Assembly: GCA_013153765.1 (NCBI GenBank)
Contig: JAADDT010000075.1
Location: 1 to 12,400, forward strand
Reading direction: 5' to 3'
DNA length: 12,400 nucleotides
Source: Aquificota bacterium
GTDB lineage: Bacteria; Aquificota; Aquificia; Aquificales; Hydrogenothermaceae
Below the pieces are notes generated by a model that did not search any database, had not been told where the DNA came from, and saw nothing but the letters and a program-made list of their open reading frames with translations. Position 1 is the stretch's first letter; every line of letters starts with the position of its first letter. Below, piece after piece: positions 1 to 7,447 of the stretch. The translations under genes were made by a program, and so were the position numbers.

Positions 1-1
1 T

Positions 2-178
2 GGAAAAAGCATAGGTTCTGAGTTTGACCTTCTGTACGCTAAAAAGCTGACAAAAAGGCTGTCCTTCCTTACAAAGGCGGCGTTCTACAACGCTGACAAC
101 GGATATTTCACAGGCGGTAGCTTAAACGGTACTAAGGACACAACCAAGTTCTGGGTACAGCTTGATTACAAGTATTAA
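2..178 (+). CDS. C-terminal end of an outer-membrane beta-barrel (porin-like) protein, partial
   Basis: The frame is open from the left edge to a TAA at 176-178, giving 58 residues; the start lies outside the window. The segment alternates polar and hydrophobic residues, as in transmembrane beta strands (for example EFDLLYAKKL, then KFWVQLDYKY), and ends in Tyr. A terminal aromatic residue is the usual recognition signal for insertion of outer-membrane barrels by the BAM machinery. The pattern resembles the last strands of bacterial porins of the alginate-export type, but with so little protein the family cannot be fixed. The stop lies only 24 bases before the nirS ribosome binding site, so the gene may share a transcript with nirS and could supply an outer-membrane channel for nitrate or nitrite. 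That role is inference from position only. Confidence 0.6.
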   Translation, partial: GKSIGSEFDLLYAKKLTKRLSFLTKAAFYNADNGYFTGGSLNGTKDTTKFWVQLDYKY

Positions 179-202
179 TTTAACTTTGGATAAAACTCTA
201 CA

Positions 203-208
203 AGGAGG
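203..208 (+). promoter_or_regulatory. Ribosome binding site that decides the nirS start
   Basis: AGGAGG lies 3 bases before the ATG at 212 and 6 bases before a second in-frame ATG at 215. The second spacing is nearer the usual 5-9 bases, so 215 is preferred. The choice changes the protein by one Met in the signal peptide only. Confidence 0.7.
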
Positions 209-214
209 GTAATG

Positions 215-1864
215 ATGAGGGTAAAGAAACTGACAGGCGGACTTGCAAGTGCCGTCCTCACAATGGGTGTGGTAGCTATGGCTACAAGCCCTGTGAAGGC
301 TGAAGAAGGTCCTCCACCACTGACAAAGGAGGAGATGCAAAAGGCCGCCAAAATCTACTTTGACAGGTGTGCCGGCTGTCACGGAATGCTCAGAAAAGGT
401 GCAACAGGTCCGGCATTAACACCTGAAAGACTGAAAGAGAGAGGGCTGAACACAGCCGCTCTGGAAGCTTTCATCTACAACGGTACTCCCGGTGGTATGC
501 CTGACTGGGGTAAGCAGGGAATTCTGACAAAAGAGGAGATCAACCTGCTTGCAAGGTACCTGCAACACCCACCACCACCTCCACCTGAAATGTCTATGGC
601 ACAGATGAAGGAAAGCTGGAAGGTTTACATACCTGTTAAGGACAGACCTTCCAAGCCACAGCACAACCTTAACTGGCAGAACTTCTTCGGCGTAATCCTT
701 AGGGACGTTGGTAAGGTTGCTATCGTTGACGGGGACACCAAGAAGCTGGTTAACATCGTTGACACCGGATTTGCTGTGCACATCCTCAGGTCTTCCGCAT
801 CAGGAAGGTACATGTACTCTATCGGTAGGGACGGAAAGGCTACCGTTATTGACCTGTGGCTGAAAACTCCAGACAAGGTTGCTGAAGTTAAGACCTGTTA
901 TGACGCAAGGTCTATAGACACTTCCAAGTACCACGGATACGAAGACAAATATGCGGTTGTAGGTTGCTACTGGCCACCATCTTTCGTCGTGCTTGACGGT
1001 ATGACACTTGAGCCTAAGAAAATCGTATCCACAAGCTCTTACACTTACGACACACAAGAATTCGTAAGGGAAGCAAGGGTTGCTTCTATCGTTGCATCAC
1101 ACTACGACCCAATGTGGGTTCTGAACATTAAAGAGTCAGGTCAGGTATGGCTGGTTGACTACTCTAAGGTGGACAAGGGAACGGTTACTATCGATATGAT
1201 CGATGCGGAAAGGTACCTGCACGACGGTGGTTGGGACCTGTCAAAGAGGTACTTCCTTGTTGCGGCTAACGCAAGGAACAAGGTTGTTGTTATTGACACA
1301 AAAGACAAAGAGCTTGAAGCTATAGTTGAGGTTGGAACAAAACCACACCCCGGTAGGGGAGCGAACATAGACCATCCTAAGTACGGACCAATCTGGTGTA
1401 CAGGACACATCGGTGAGAAAAGGGTAGCCTGTATCGGAACGGACCCTAAAGGGCACCCAGAAAACGCTTGGAAAGTTGTTAAGTGGTTTGACCTGCCGGG
1501 AGAAGGTGGCGGAAACCTGTTTATCAAGACACATCCAAACTCCAAGTACCTTGTTGCTGACAGACCACTTAACCCGGACGACGAGCTGAAGAGAAGCATA
1601 TTCGTATTTGACAAGATAACCTTTGAGCACGTGAAAACTCTTAAAGTGCCTGAAAAGTACAAAAACGTAAGGGCTGTTCACGAAGAGTTCAACAAGGACG
1701 GTACAGAGTTCTGGATTTCCGTATGGGGTAAAAAGGATCAGCCTACGGCAATACTGGTTTACGATGCTAAGACACTGGAGCTGAAGAAGGAAATTACCGG
1801 AGACTGGGTAAGAACACCTACAGGTAAGTTTAACGTGTACAACACAATGAAGGACATCTATTAA
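215..1864 (+). CDS. nirS: Cytochrome cd1 nitrite reductase (NO-forming)
   Basis: NirS is a periplasmic homodimer that reduces nitrite to nitric oxide at heme d1, with electrons arriving through heme c. Residues are numbered from the ATG at 212. A Sec signal peptide covers about 1-30, with cleavage after the AxA-like VKA. The cytochrome c domain (about 38-118) has the heme motif CAGCH at 53-57 and a likely Met96 ligand in GGMPDWG. A six-proline linker (120-125) leads to the d1 propeller. His190 in VHILRSSASGR is the probable axial heme d1 ligand, and both catalytic distal histidines are present, His337 in LHDGGWD and His379 in PHPGRG. The length of about 550 matches the family. The gene heads the heme d1 operon and its stop overlaps the next start (TAATG). 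Its isoleucine codons are mostly ATC, whereas the next gene uses mostly ATA, which suggests higher expression. The identification is firm. Confidence 0.97.
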   Translation: MRVKKLTGGLASAVLTMGVVAMATSPVKAEEGPPPLTKEEMQKAAKIYFDRCAGCHGMLRKGATGPALTPERLKERGLNTAALEAFIYNGTPGGMPDWGKQGILTKEEINLLARYLQHPPPPPPEMSMAQMKESWKVYIPVKDRPSKPQHNLNWQNFFGVILRDVGKVAIVDGDTKKLVNIVDTGFAVHILRSSASGRYMYSIGRDGKATVIDLWLKTPDKVAEVKTCYDARSIDTSKYHGYEDKYAVVGCYWPPSFVVLDGMTLEPKKIVSTSSYTYDTQEFVREARVASIVASHYDPMWVLNIKESGQVWLVDYSKVDKGTVTIDMIDAERYLHDGGWDLSKRYFLVAANARNKVVVIDTKDKELEAIVEVGTKPHPGRGANIDHPKYGPIWCTGHIGEKRVACIGTDPKGHPENAWKVVKWFDLPGEGGGNLFIKTHPNSKYLVADRPLNPDDELKRSIFVFDKITFEHVKTLKVPEKYKNVRAVHEEFNKDGTEFWISVWGKKDQPTAILVYDAKTLELKKEITGDWVRTPTGKFNVYNTMKDIY

Positions 1865-3534
1865 TGGTAAAAACGATAGTCCTGCTGCCGCTAACCCTCC
1901 TGATTGCGTTTGGTGCCTTTGCAGGGGAGTTGGCTAAAGGGAGCCACCTGTACCGGAAACACTGTGCCTCTTGCCACGGGGAAGACAGAGCCGGTACGGT
2001 GGCTCCCCCTCTTTTACCTTTATTTTTAAAAAAATATTCTGAAGAAAAACTGATAAAGATCATCAAAAACGGTCTGCCGGCAACACAGATGCCAGCCTTT
2101 CCCCAATTAACAGAGGAAGAAATAAAGTCTATAGTAGCTTACATAAAAACACCTGTCAAAATCAACTGGTCTGAAGACAAAATCGTATCCTCAATACAGC
2201 TGAACAGGGACGGGAAAGGGAAAAAACTGCCGGTAAAAAACATAAAGAACGTTGTTGCCGTTGTAGAAAGGGGACACCAGAAAGTCTGGATAATGGAAGG
2301 TACACAGATTTACGACAAGTTTGATTTCAGGAACGTACACGGAGGGCTGAAGTTTTCACCGTCAGGCTGGAAGGTTTACGTGCCTTCAAGGGACGGATGG
2401 ATTGGAAGGTACGACATTGACGAAGGCAGGTTTTACGGCAAGGTAAGGGCTTGCGTTTACCTGAGGAACATCTCTTTAGACAGGACAGGCAGTTATATAC
2501 TCGTATCCTGCTGGCTTCCCAAATCCATAGTGGTGCTTGACGCTGAAAGCTTCAGACCTGTAAAGGTAATAAAACAGGACGGCATAATATCAGCCATATA
2601 CGAGCTGTGGTCAAGGGACGGTGCAGTATTCTCCTTCCGGGACAAGCCTTTACTGGGCTTTATGGATACAAAAAACTTCAACATAGAATACAAACAAATA
2701 AAAGAGCCTTACGAAGATTTTTTTATAGACCCGTTTGAAAAATACATAGTCGGAACGTCAAGGAAAGGTAGTCTCCTTACCGTATATCAGATAAAGGACG
2801 GGCAGGAAATATTCTCTTATCCCATAGAAGGAATGCCGCACCTTGCATCTGCCACGTTTTGGTACAGGAAGGGAGTTTTCTACTTTGCCACGCCACACAT
2901 AGGAAAGCCTTACATAACAGTCTGGCAGATGTACAACTGGAAGTTTGACAGGGAGATAGACATACACGGGAACGGATTTTTCGTAAGAACCCACCCGACC
3001 ACGCCGTATCTGTGGACGGACAACGGGAAGGACAAGGTAGTTCTGGTTGATAAAAACAGCTACAACACAAAAACGATGGAAACGGAAAAAGGTAAAAGGG
3101 TAATCCACACCGAATTTTCCGGAGACGGTAATCTGGCTTATGTAAGCCTATACAACAGGGACGGAGCACTTCTCATATACGACTCCATAACACTCCAGCT
3201 GGTAAAAAGGATACCTGCCAGCATACCTATAGGAAAGTACAACATAATAAACAAATCCCGTAAATACGCACCTTTCCTGCTTGGGAAGGACGTATTCATG
3301 GAAAAATGCTGGGGCTGTCATCACCAGACGGAAGAGGCGTTTGGACCTTCGTTTAAATGGATAGCAAACCACAGGGACAGGGACACGATAATATCCCATA
3401 TAATGAACCCTGAGGCAACCTACAGACAGCTTGGCTACGAAAGGAACGCAATGCCGAGGCTGAACCTGTCTCCTGAAGAGCTGGAGGCGGTCGTTTCTTA
3501 CCTGATGGAGTTTAAAGATGCTGAGGATAACTGA
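1864..3534 (+). CDS. nirN: NirN-like dihydro-heme d1 dehydrogenase fused to a C-terminal cytochrome c domain
   Basis: NirN is a periplasmic NirS relative that oxidises dihydro-heme d1 to heme d1, the last biosynthetic step, before transfer to NirS. The protein has a signal peptide (about 1-20, cut after AFA), a cytochrome c domain with CASCH at 34-38 and a likely Met76 ligand, and a d1-type propeller (about 125-460). His159 matches the axial d1 ligand of NirS. His326 in GMPHLAS matches the second distal His of NirS, but the first (LHDGGWD) is replaced by an acidic stretch near 283-286. That fits a NirN role rather than nitrite reduction. A second cytochrome c domain follows (about 470-552), with CWGCH at 482-486 and a likely Met530 in AMPRL. 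Ordinary NirN ends after the propeller, so this tail is unusual; it may replace the separate cytochrome NirC, which is absent here. The start overlaps the nirS stop by 1 base and a weak AAGGA lies at 1850-1854. A diverged NirF/NirS-like role is the alternative. Confidence 0.82.
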   Translation: MVKTIVLLPLTLLIAFGAFAGELAKGSHLYRKHCASCHGEDRAGTVAPPLLPLFLKKYSEEKLIKIIKNGLPATQMPAFPQLTEEEIKSIVAYIKTPVKINWSEDKIVSSIQLNRDGKGKKLPVKNIKNVVAVVERGHQKVWIMEGTQIYDKFDFRNVHGGLKFSPSGWKVYVPSRDGWIGRYDIDEGRFYGKVRACVYLRNISLDRTGSYILVSCWLPKSIVVLDAESFRPVKVIKQDGIISAIYELWSRDGAVFSFRDKPLLGFMDTKNFNIEYKQIKEPYEDFFIDPFEKYIVGTSRKGSLLTVYQIKDGQEIFSYPIEGMPHLASATFWYRKGVFYFATPHIGKPYITVWQMYNWKFDREIDIHGNGFFVRTHPTTPYLWTDNGKDKVVLVDKNSYNTKTMETEKGKRVIHTEFSGDGNLAYVSLYNRDGALLIYDSITLQLVKRIPASIPIGKYNIINKSRKYAPFLLGKDVFMEKCWGCHHQTEEAFGPSFKWIANHRDRDTIISHIMNPEATYRQLGYERNAMPRLNLSPEELEAVVSYLMEFKDAEDN

Positions 3535-4606
3535 ATACATACGGAAAAGCTTAAACGGGGAAAAGGTAAGACCTTTTCCGGGAGTGATACTGATATGGAA
3601 CCTTACAAATGTGTGCAACCTGTTCTGTCAGCACTGCTACTCCTCCGCAAACACTGTAAGGACTGACGAGATTACCATAGACGAGATAAAACAGCAGATA
3701 CCTTACCTGAAAAAAGCCAGAGTAAAATACCTGATACTGTCCGGCGGTGAGCCGTTGTTAAGGGAAGACCTGTTTGATATAGCCCAGCTGTTTAACGAAA
3801 ACGGCTTTATCACCACATTATCAACAAACGGACTGCTTATAAACGAAAAAAACATAGACCTGATAAAAAAGCATTTTTCATACGTGGGAATAAGTATAGA
3901 CGGGGACGAGGAAACCCACGACAGGTTTAGGGGAATGGAGGGGGCGTTCCGCCGTTCTATGGAAGCAATCAGGCTTGTAAGGGATGCGGGAATAAAGGTG
4001 GGAATGCGTTTCACCATAACTTCCCAGACTTACAAAAGTATACCTTTCATCTTTAAGCTTGCTGAGGAGGAAAACATTCCAAAGCTTTACTTTTCACATC
4101 TGGTATATTCGGGAAGGGGCAGAAACCTTACGCAGGCTGAAAAGGACGACTACAGAAAAATAGTTGAGGGAATTATAGAAAAAGGCTTCCAATACGTGGA
4201 AGAAGGCAGGAAGATAGATATTGTCACAGGGAACAACGAGGCTGATGCGGTTGTACTTTACGAAAAGTTCAAAGAAAAGTATCCGGAAAAGGCAGAACTG
4301 CTGTACCAAAACCTGAAAATCTGGGGGGGCAATCAGGCAGGTGTAAGGATAGCAGACATAGACCACAGGGGATACGTAAAGCCGGACACTTACTTCCCTT
4401 TCAAATTGGGAAACATAAGGGAAAAGAACTTTTACGAAATATGGAACTCAAACGGAATACTGTCAAAACTCCGCCAGCACCCAAGACCGGTTAAAGGTCG
4501 GTGCGGACAGTGTGAATTTCTTGACGTATGTAATGGAAATTCCCGTTCAAGGGCGTATGCTGTTTATGGAGACTACTTTGCGGAGGACCCGGAATGTTAT
4601 ATCTGA
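3518..4606 (+). CDS. nirJ: Radical SAM heme d1 biosynthesis enzyme NirJ
   Basis: NirJ is a cytoplasmic radical SAM enzyme that acts on 12,18-didecarboxysiroheme and removes two propionate side chains on the way to the carbonyl groups of heme d1. The radical SAM cluster motif CNLFCQHC (C33, C37, C40) sits at the usual place after an opening strand (VILIWNLTNVCN). The SAM-binding GGEP motif follows in LILSGGEPLLRED near residue 75. The C-terminus has the SPASM-like cysteines C329, C332, C338 and C360 that bind the auxiliary 4Fe-4S cluster in this family. The length of 362 is typical. The gene overlaps the nirN-like gene by 17 bases, so the two are probably translationally coupled; a GGAG at about 3507 is the only visible binding site. 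Other SPASM enzymes such as AhbC and PqqE share the fold, but the neighbours make NirJ the clear choice. Confidence 0.92.
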   Translation: MLRITEYIRKSLNGEKVRPFPGVILIWNLTNVCNLFCQHCYSSANTVRTDEITIDEIKQQIPYLKKARVKYLILSGGEPLLREDLFDIAQLFNENGFITTLSTNGLLINEKNIDLIKKHFSYVGISIDGDEETHDRFRGMEGAFRRSMEAIRLVRDAGIKVGMRFTITSQTYKSIPFIFKLAEEENIPKLYFSHLVYSGRGRNLTQAEKDDYRKIVEGIIEKGFQYVEEGRKIDIVTGNNEADAVVLYEKFKEKYPEKAELLYQNLKIWGGNQAGVRIADIDHRGYVKPDTYFPFKLGNIREKNFYEIWNSNGILSKLRQHPRPVKGRCGQCEFLDVCNGNSRSRAYAVYGDYFAEDPECYI

Positions 4607-5652
4607 TACTGCCTGTTTTACTCCTTTTTCAGATAACGCTGGCAGAAAAGCTGTACGTGGTGGAAAGGGAAAGGGGAAGCCTTGCGGTAATAGAAGACGG
4701 CAAATTCAAAGGGGAAATAAAAGACCTTGGAAACCTGAACCATTCAATCGTAAAAACGGACGGGGATTTTAGCTACTGTATAGCCAGAAACGGCTATTTC
4801 TCAAAGATAGACAACAGAACTGACAGGCTGATAAAAAAAGTAAAGCCGGGAAACAGCGGAATAGGTTTTACTTTTATAAAAGATTACATAGCCATAGCCC
4901 ACTACAGTCCAAAAAAGGTATCCATACTGACCAAAGACCTTGATATCTACAAAACCATAGACACAGGTTCAAGAAACGTGGGGATAAAGCCCTATAAAAA
5001 CCTCCTTGTTTTCTCCCTGATGGACAAAGACCAGATATTCGTCCTTGACGCAGACAGGGATTTTGAAAAAGTCCACGTGGTTGAAAACGCAGGAAAAATG
5101 CCCTTTGACGCCCTAATATCCGGAAACAGGTATATAGTGGGATTTTTCAAAGAAAGGGGCGTGGGAATTCTTGATCTGGACAGCTTTGAATACAGGAAAG
5201 CCACCTTCAAAACGGGAAACAAGGAAGAGGTAGTTTTCAAAATACCACACTTCGGTATGTGGGGCGTGGCTGACGGCATAGCGTTAATACCGGCAGTGGG
5301 AGAAAAAAGGGCTTACGTGGTGGACATAAACAGTATGGAAGTTAAAAAACACATACCGCTTGAAGGTCTTCCCGTTTTCATTTCCGTATCTCCGGACAAG
5401 AAAATTGCGGTCGTGAACTACAGCGGGGACAGGGACGAACTGATATCCGTAATAGATATACAAAAACTTCAGGTAATAAAAACCTTTCCGGCAGGCAAAA
5501 GAGTAATGCATATGAGGTTTTCAAAGGACGGCAGTAAGCTTTACGTGTCCTCTTACTTTGACAACTCGCTCAAAATATACAGCAGGGACAACTGGCAGTT
5601 AATAAAGGAGATTACGGTTCCTACACCGTCAGGCATATTCATCGTTAGATAA
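4594..5652 (+). CDS. nirF: Heme d1 biosynthesis protein NirF
   Basis: NirF is a periplasmic eight-bladed propeller related to the d1 domain of NirS. It binds a heme d1 precursor and is needed for a late step between NirJ and NirN; its exact chemistry is not fully settled. The 352-residue protein has a signal peptide (about 1-17, cut after TLA) and then repeated blade motifs such as KLYVVERERGSLAVIEDG, with no cytochrome c domain. His50 in LNHSIVKTDGDF lies where the axial d1 ligand lies in the family, and His219 is a candidate second residue. There is no lipobox cysteine at the cleavage site, so the protein should be soluble, unlike the lipoprotein form reported for Pseudomonas aeruginosa. 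The start lies inside the end of nirJ (13-base overlap), with GGAGG at 4582-4586, 7 bases upstream. Calling it NirF rather than another propeller rests on the sequence and the operon together. Confidence 0.9.
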   Translation: MLYLILPVLLLFQITLAEKLYVVERERGSLAVIEDGKFKGEIKDLGNLNHSIVKTDGDFSYCIARNGYFSKIDNRTDRLIKKVKPGNSGIGFTFIKDYIAIAHYSPKKVSILTKDLDIYKTIDTGSRNVGIKPYKNLLVFSLMDKDQIFVLDADRDFEKVHVVENAGKMPFDALISGNRYIVGFFKERGVGILDLDSFEYRKATFKTGNKEEVVFKIPHFGMWGVADGIALIPAVGEKRAYVVDINSMEVKKHIPLEGLPVFISVSPDKKIAVVNYSGDRDELISVIDIQKLQVIKTFPAGKRVMHMRFSKDGSKLYVSSYFDNSLKIYSRDNWQLIKEITVPTPSGIFIVR

Positions 5653-5666
5653 AAAGGAGATTTGCT

Positions 5667-6419
5667 ATGGGAAAGGTTTACATTGTGGGAGCAGGACCGG
5701 GAGACCCTGAACTTTTAACTGTAAAAGCTTTAAAGCTTATACAGAAAGCGGACGTCATACTTTACGACAGGCTTATAAACTCGGAAATACTGTTTAACGC
5801 CAAGCCCGGATGTGAGCTGGTTTACGTGGGAAAAGAGGACGGTAAACACATACTTGAGCAGGACAAGATAAACTTTCTCCTTTACGAGTTTGCAACAAAA
5901 AACGACGTGGTTGTAAGGCTTAAAGGTGGTGATCCTTTCGTTTTTGGAAGGGGAGGTGAAGAGGCAATATTTCTGAAAGAAAAAGGCATACCTTACGAAA
6001 TAGTGCCGGGGATTACCTCAGCCATATCCGTTCCGATGTATGCAGGTGTTCCCGTTACACACAGGGGAGTAGCCTCCTCCTTTGCAGTTATTACGGGACA
6101 CGGCTCAAGAGGACAGTTTCCGGATATAAACTGGGACTCGCTGGCAGGGATAGATACGGTAGTCTTCCTTATGGGCGTTGCAAACAGGCAGAAAATAGCC
6201 CAAAACCTGATAGATGCGGGGAAAGAGCCGGACACTCCCGTCATATTCATTGAAAAAGGCACGACAAAAGAACAGAAGGAGATAGAAACCACTTTAGGTG
6301 AGGTGGCAAAGGGGGAAGTGAAGGTTCACCCGCCGGCAATATTCCTCGTTGGTAAAGTGGTAAACCTGCGGGAAAAAATACACTGGTACGAAGAAGCGTT
6401 AGGGAGCGTTGAAATATGA
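5667..6419 (+). CDS. nirE: Uroporphyrinogen-III C-methyltransferase (SUMT) of the heme d1 pathway
   Basis: SUMT moves two methyl groups from S-adenosylmethionine to C2 and C7 of uroporphyrinogen III, making precorrin-2, the first committed step to siroheme and heme d1. The 250-residue protein shows the family signatures: VGAGPGDPELLT at 7-18, RLKGGDPFVFGRGGEE at 84-99, and a PGITSA...PMYAGVPVTHR block at 114-133. There is no N-terminal or C-terminal extension, so it lacks the dehydrogenase/ferrochelatase part of CysG; those steps must be encoded elsewhere. AAGGAG at 5654-5659 lies 7 bases before the ATG. It is the only gene in this operon with a small gap in front (14 bases after nirF), and its stop overlaps the next start in ATGA. 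By sequence alone it could equally be called cobA; the nirE name comes from the operon. Confidence 0.93.
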   Translation: MGKVYIVGAGPGDPELLTVKALKLIQKADVILYDRLINSEILFNAKPGCELVYVGKEDGKHILEQDKINFLLYEFATKNDVVVRLKGGDPFVFGRGGEEAIFLKEKGIPYEIVPGITSAISVPMYAGVPVTHRGVASSFAVITGHGSRGQFPDINWDSLAGIDTVVFLMGVANRQKIAQNLIDAGKEPDTPVIFIEKGTTKEQKEIETTLGEVAKGEVKVHPPAIFLVGKVVNLREKIHWYEEALGSVEI

Positions 6420-7447
6420 TAGACAGTTTTACCGAAACGGAAAAGGCAGTCCTCAAAGAGCTACAGTCAGGAATACCCATTGAAAAAAGACCCTTCAAAA
6501 AAATAGGGGAAAAGTTAGGGCTGGAGGAAGACAGCCTGATAGAAACGGTAAAACAGCTTAAAGAAAAAAAGATAATCCGCCAGATATCGCCCATATACGA
6601 CACTAAAGCACTGGGATACGAAAGCTCTCTGGTGGCATTTAAGGTAGAAAAGGACAGGATAGAAGATGTGGCACAGGAGATAAACAAACACCCGGGAGTT
6701 AGCCACAACTACGAGAGGAACGACAGCTTCAACCTTTGGTTTACCATAGCAGTCCCTCCAGACAGCCGTCTCGGTCTGGAAAAAACGGTAGAACTGCTGG
6801 CTGAAATAACAAAAGCACAGGACTACGCCCTGCTGAAAACGGTCAAACTGTTCAAAATCGGCGTAAAGCTTGACTTTGGCAGTCTGAAAGAGAAGGAGGC
6901 AGTAAATAACAACGGGGCAAAGAAAAATTACAAAATAACCGAAAAGGATAAAGAGATAATCCGCATAACCCAAAAGGATATGGAACTGGTAAGGGAGCCG
7001 TTTGAAGCTTACGGCAGACAGCTTGGTATGGACGGGGAAGAAGTAATACAAGCCCTGAATACCTACAGGGAAAACGGCATAATGCGGAGGTTTGCCGCAA
7101 TACTTTTCCACAGGAAGGCAGGCTTTAAGGCAAACGGAATGACAGTGTGGAAAGTTCCTGAAGACAGGATAGAAGAGGTGGGAAAACACCTTGCCTCATA
7201 CAGGGCAGTAACCCACTGCTACCAGAGGACTACCACACCCAACTGGCAGTATAACCTTTTCTCAATGATACACGCCCAAACGAAGGAAGAGCTTGAGCAG
7301 TTCGTCAGACAGCTTTCCGATGAGATAGGGATAAAGGAATATAAAATCCTTTACTCCACCAGAGAGTTTAAAAAGAAAAGAGTAGAGTACTTTTCACAAA
7401 AATTTTATAAATGGGAAGAGGTTGTCTGCTATGGAAAAACTGCTTGA
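6416..7447 (+). CDS. nirDL: Fused siroheme decarboxylase NirDL (AsnC/Lrp-like fold)
   Basis: The protein removes two acetate carboxyl groups of siroheme to give 12,18-didecarboxysiroheme. It is one chain with two similar halves. Half 1 (about 1-155) has a winged-helix region with ISPIYDTKALGYES at 58-71, then the core VSHNYER with His97. Half 2 (about 173-335) repeats this as FAAILFHRKAGFKANGM at 226-242 and VTHCYQR with His267. The two histidines correspond to the essential ones described for the fused NirDL of Hydrogenobacter thermophilus. A Lys/Asn-rich linker (about 158-172) joins the halves. In Pseudomonas and Paracoccus four separate proteins (NirD, L, G, H) do this job; no other copy is seen here. 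The start overlaps the nirE stop by 4 bases (ATGA), with GGAGCG just upstream. Although it looks like an Lrp regulator, it is an enzyme and not a transcription factor. Confidence 0.93.
   Translation: MIDSFTETEKAVLKELQSGIPIEKRPFKKIGEKLGLEEDSLIETVKQLKEKKIIRQISPIYDTKALGYESSLVAFKVEKDRIEDVAQEINKHPGVSHNYERNDSFNLWFTIAVPPDSRLGLEKTVELLAEITKAQDYALLKTVKLFKIGVKLDFGSLKEKEAVNNNGAKKNYKITEKDKEIIRITQKDMELVREPFEAYGRQLGMDGEEVIQALNTYRENGIMRRFAAILFHRKAGFKANGMTVWKVPEDRIEEVGKHLASYRAVTHCYQRTTTPNWQYNLFSMIHAQTKEELEQFVRQLSDEIGIKEYKILYSTREFKKKRVEYFSQKFYKWEEVVCYGKTA

Noticed and set aside
170..186. Imperfect inverted repeat with AAGT/ACTT arms just before nirS, sharing the half AGTATT with the norZ palindrome
   Set aside because: Only four-base arms match and the left part codes for the end of the porin-like protein. 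The AGTATT half also occurs several times inside coding regions, so it is not specific.
162..196. Possible promoter TTGATT ... TAAAAC before nirS
   Set aside because: The gap between the two hexamers is about 23 bases, too long for a sigma-70 promoter, and the -10 match is poor.
4512..4772. Open frame of 86 codons on the + strand across the nirJ/nirF junction
   Set aside because: It is out of frame with both genes, has low-complexity basic content and no good binding site. Both overlapping genes are strongly supported by family motifs.
6515..7189. Long antisense open frame (224 codons) inside nirDL
   Set aside because: It is rich in Tyr, Phe, Leu and Cys, as expected of the complement of a Lys/Glu-rich gene. 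It shows no domain and lies fully opposite a well-supported enzyme.
7422..7430. TTG start for the V4R protein
   Set aside because: No binding site lies at proper distance, while the ATG at 7431 has GGGAAGAGG 9 bases upstream.
6416..7447. AsnC/Lrp-type transcription regulator
   Set aside because: The two-module layout, the VSHNYER and VTHCYQR histidines and the position between nirE and the V4R gene identify a siroheme decarboxylase with a regulator-like fold.
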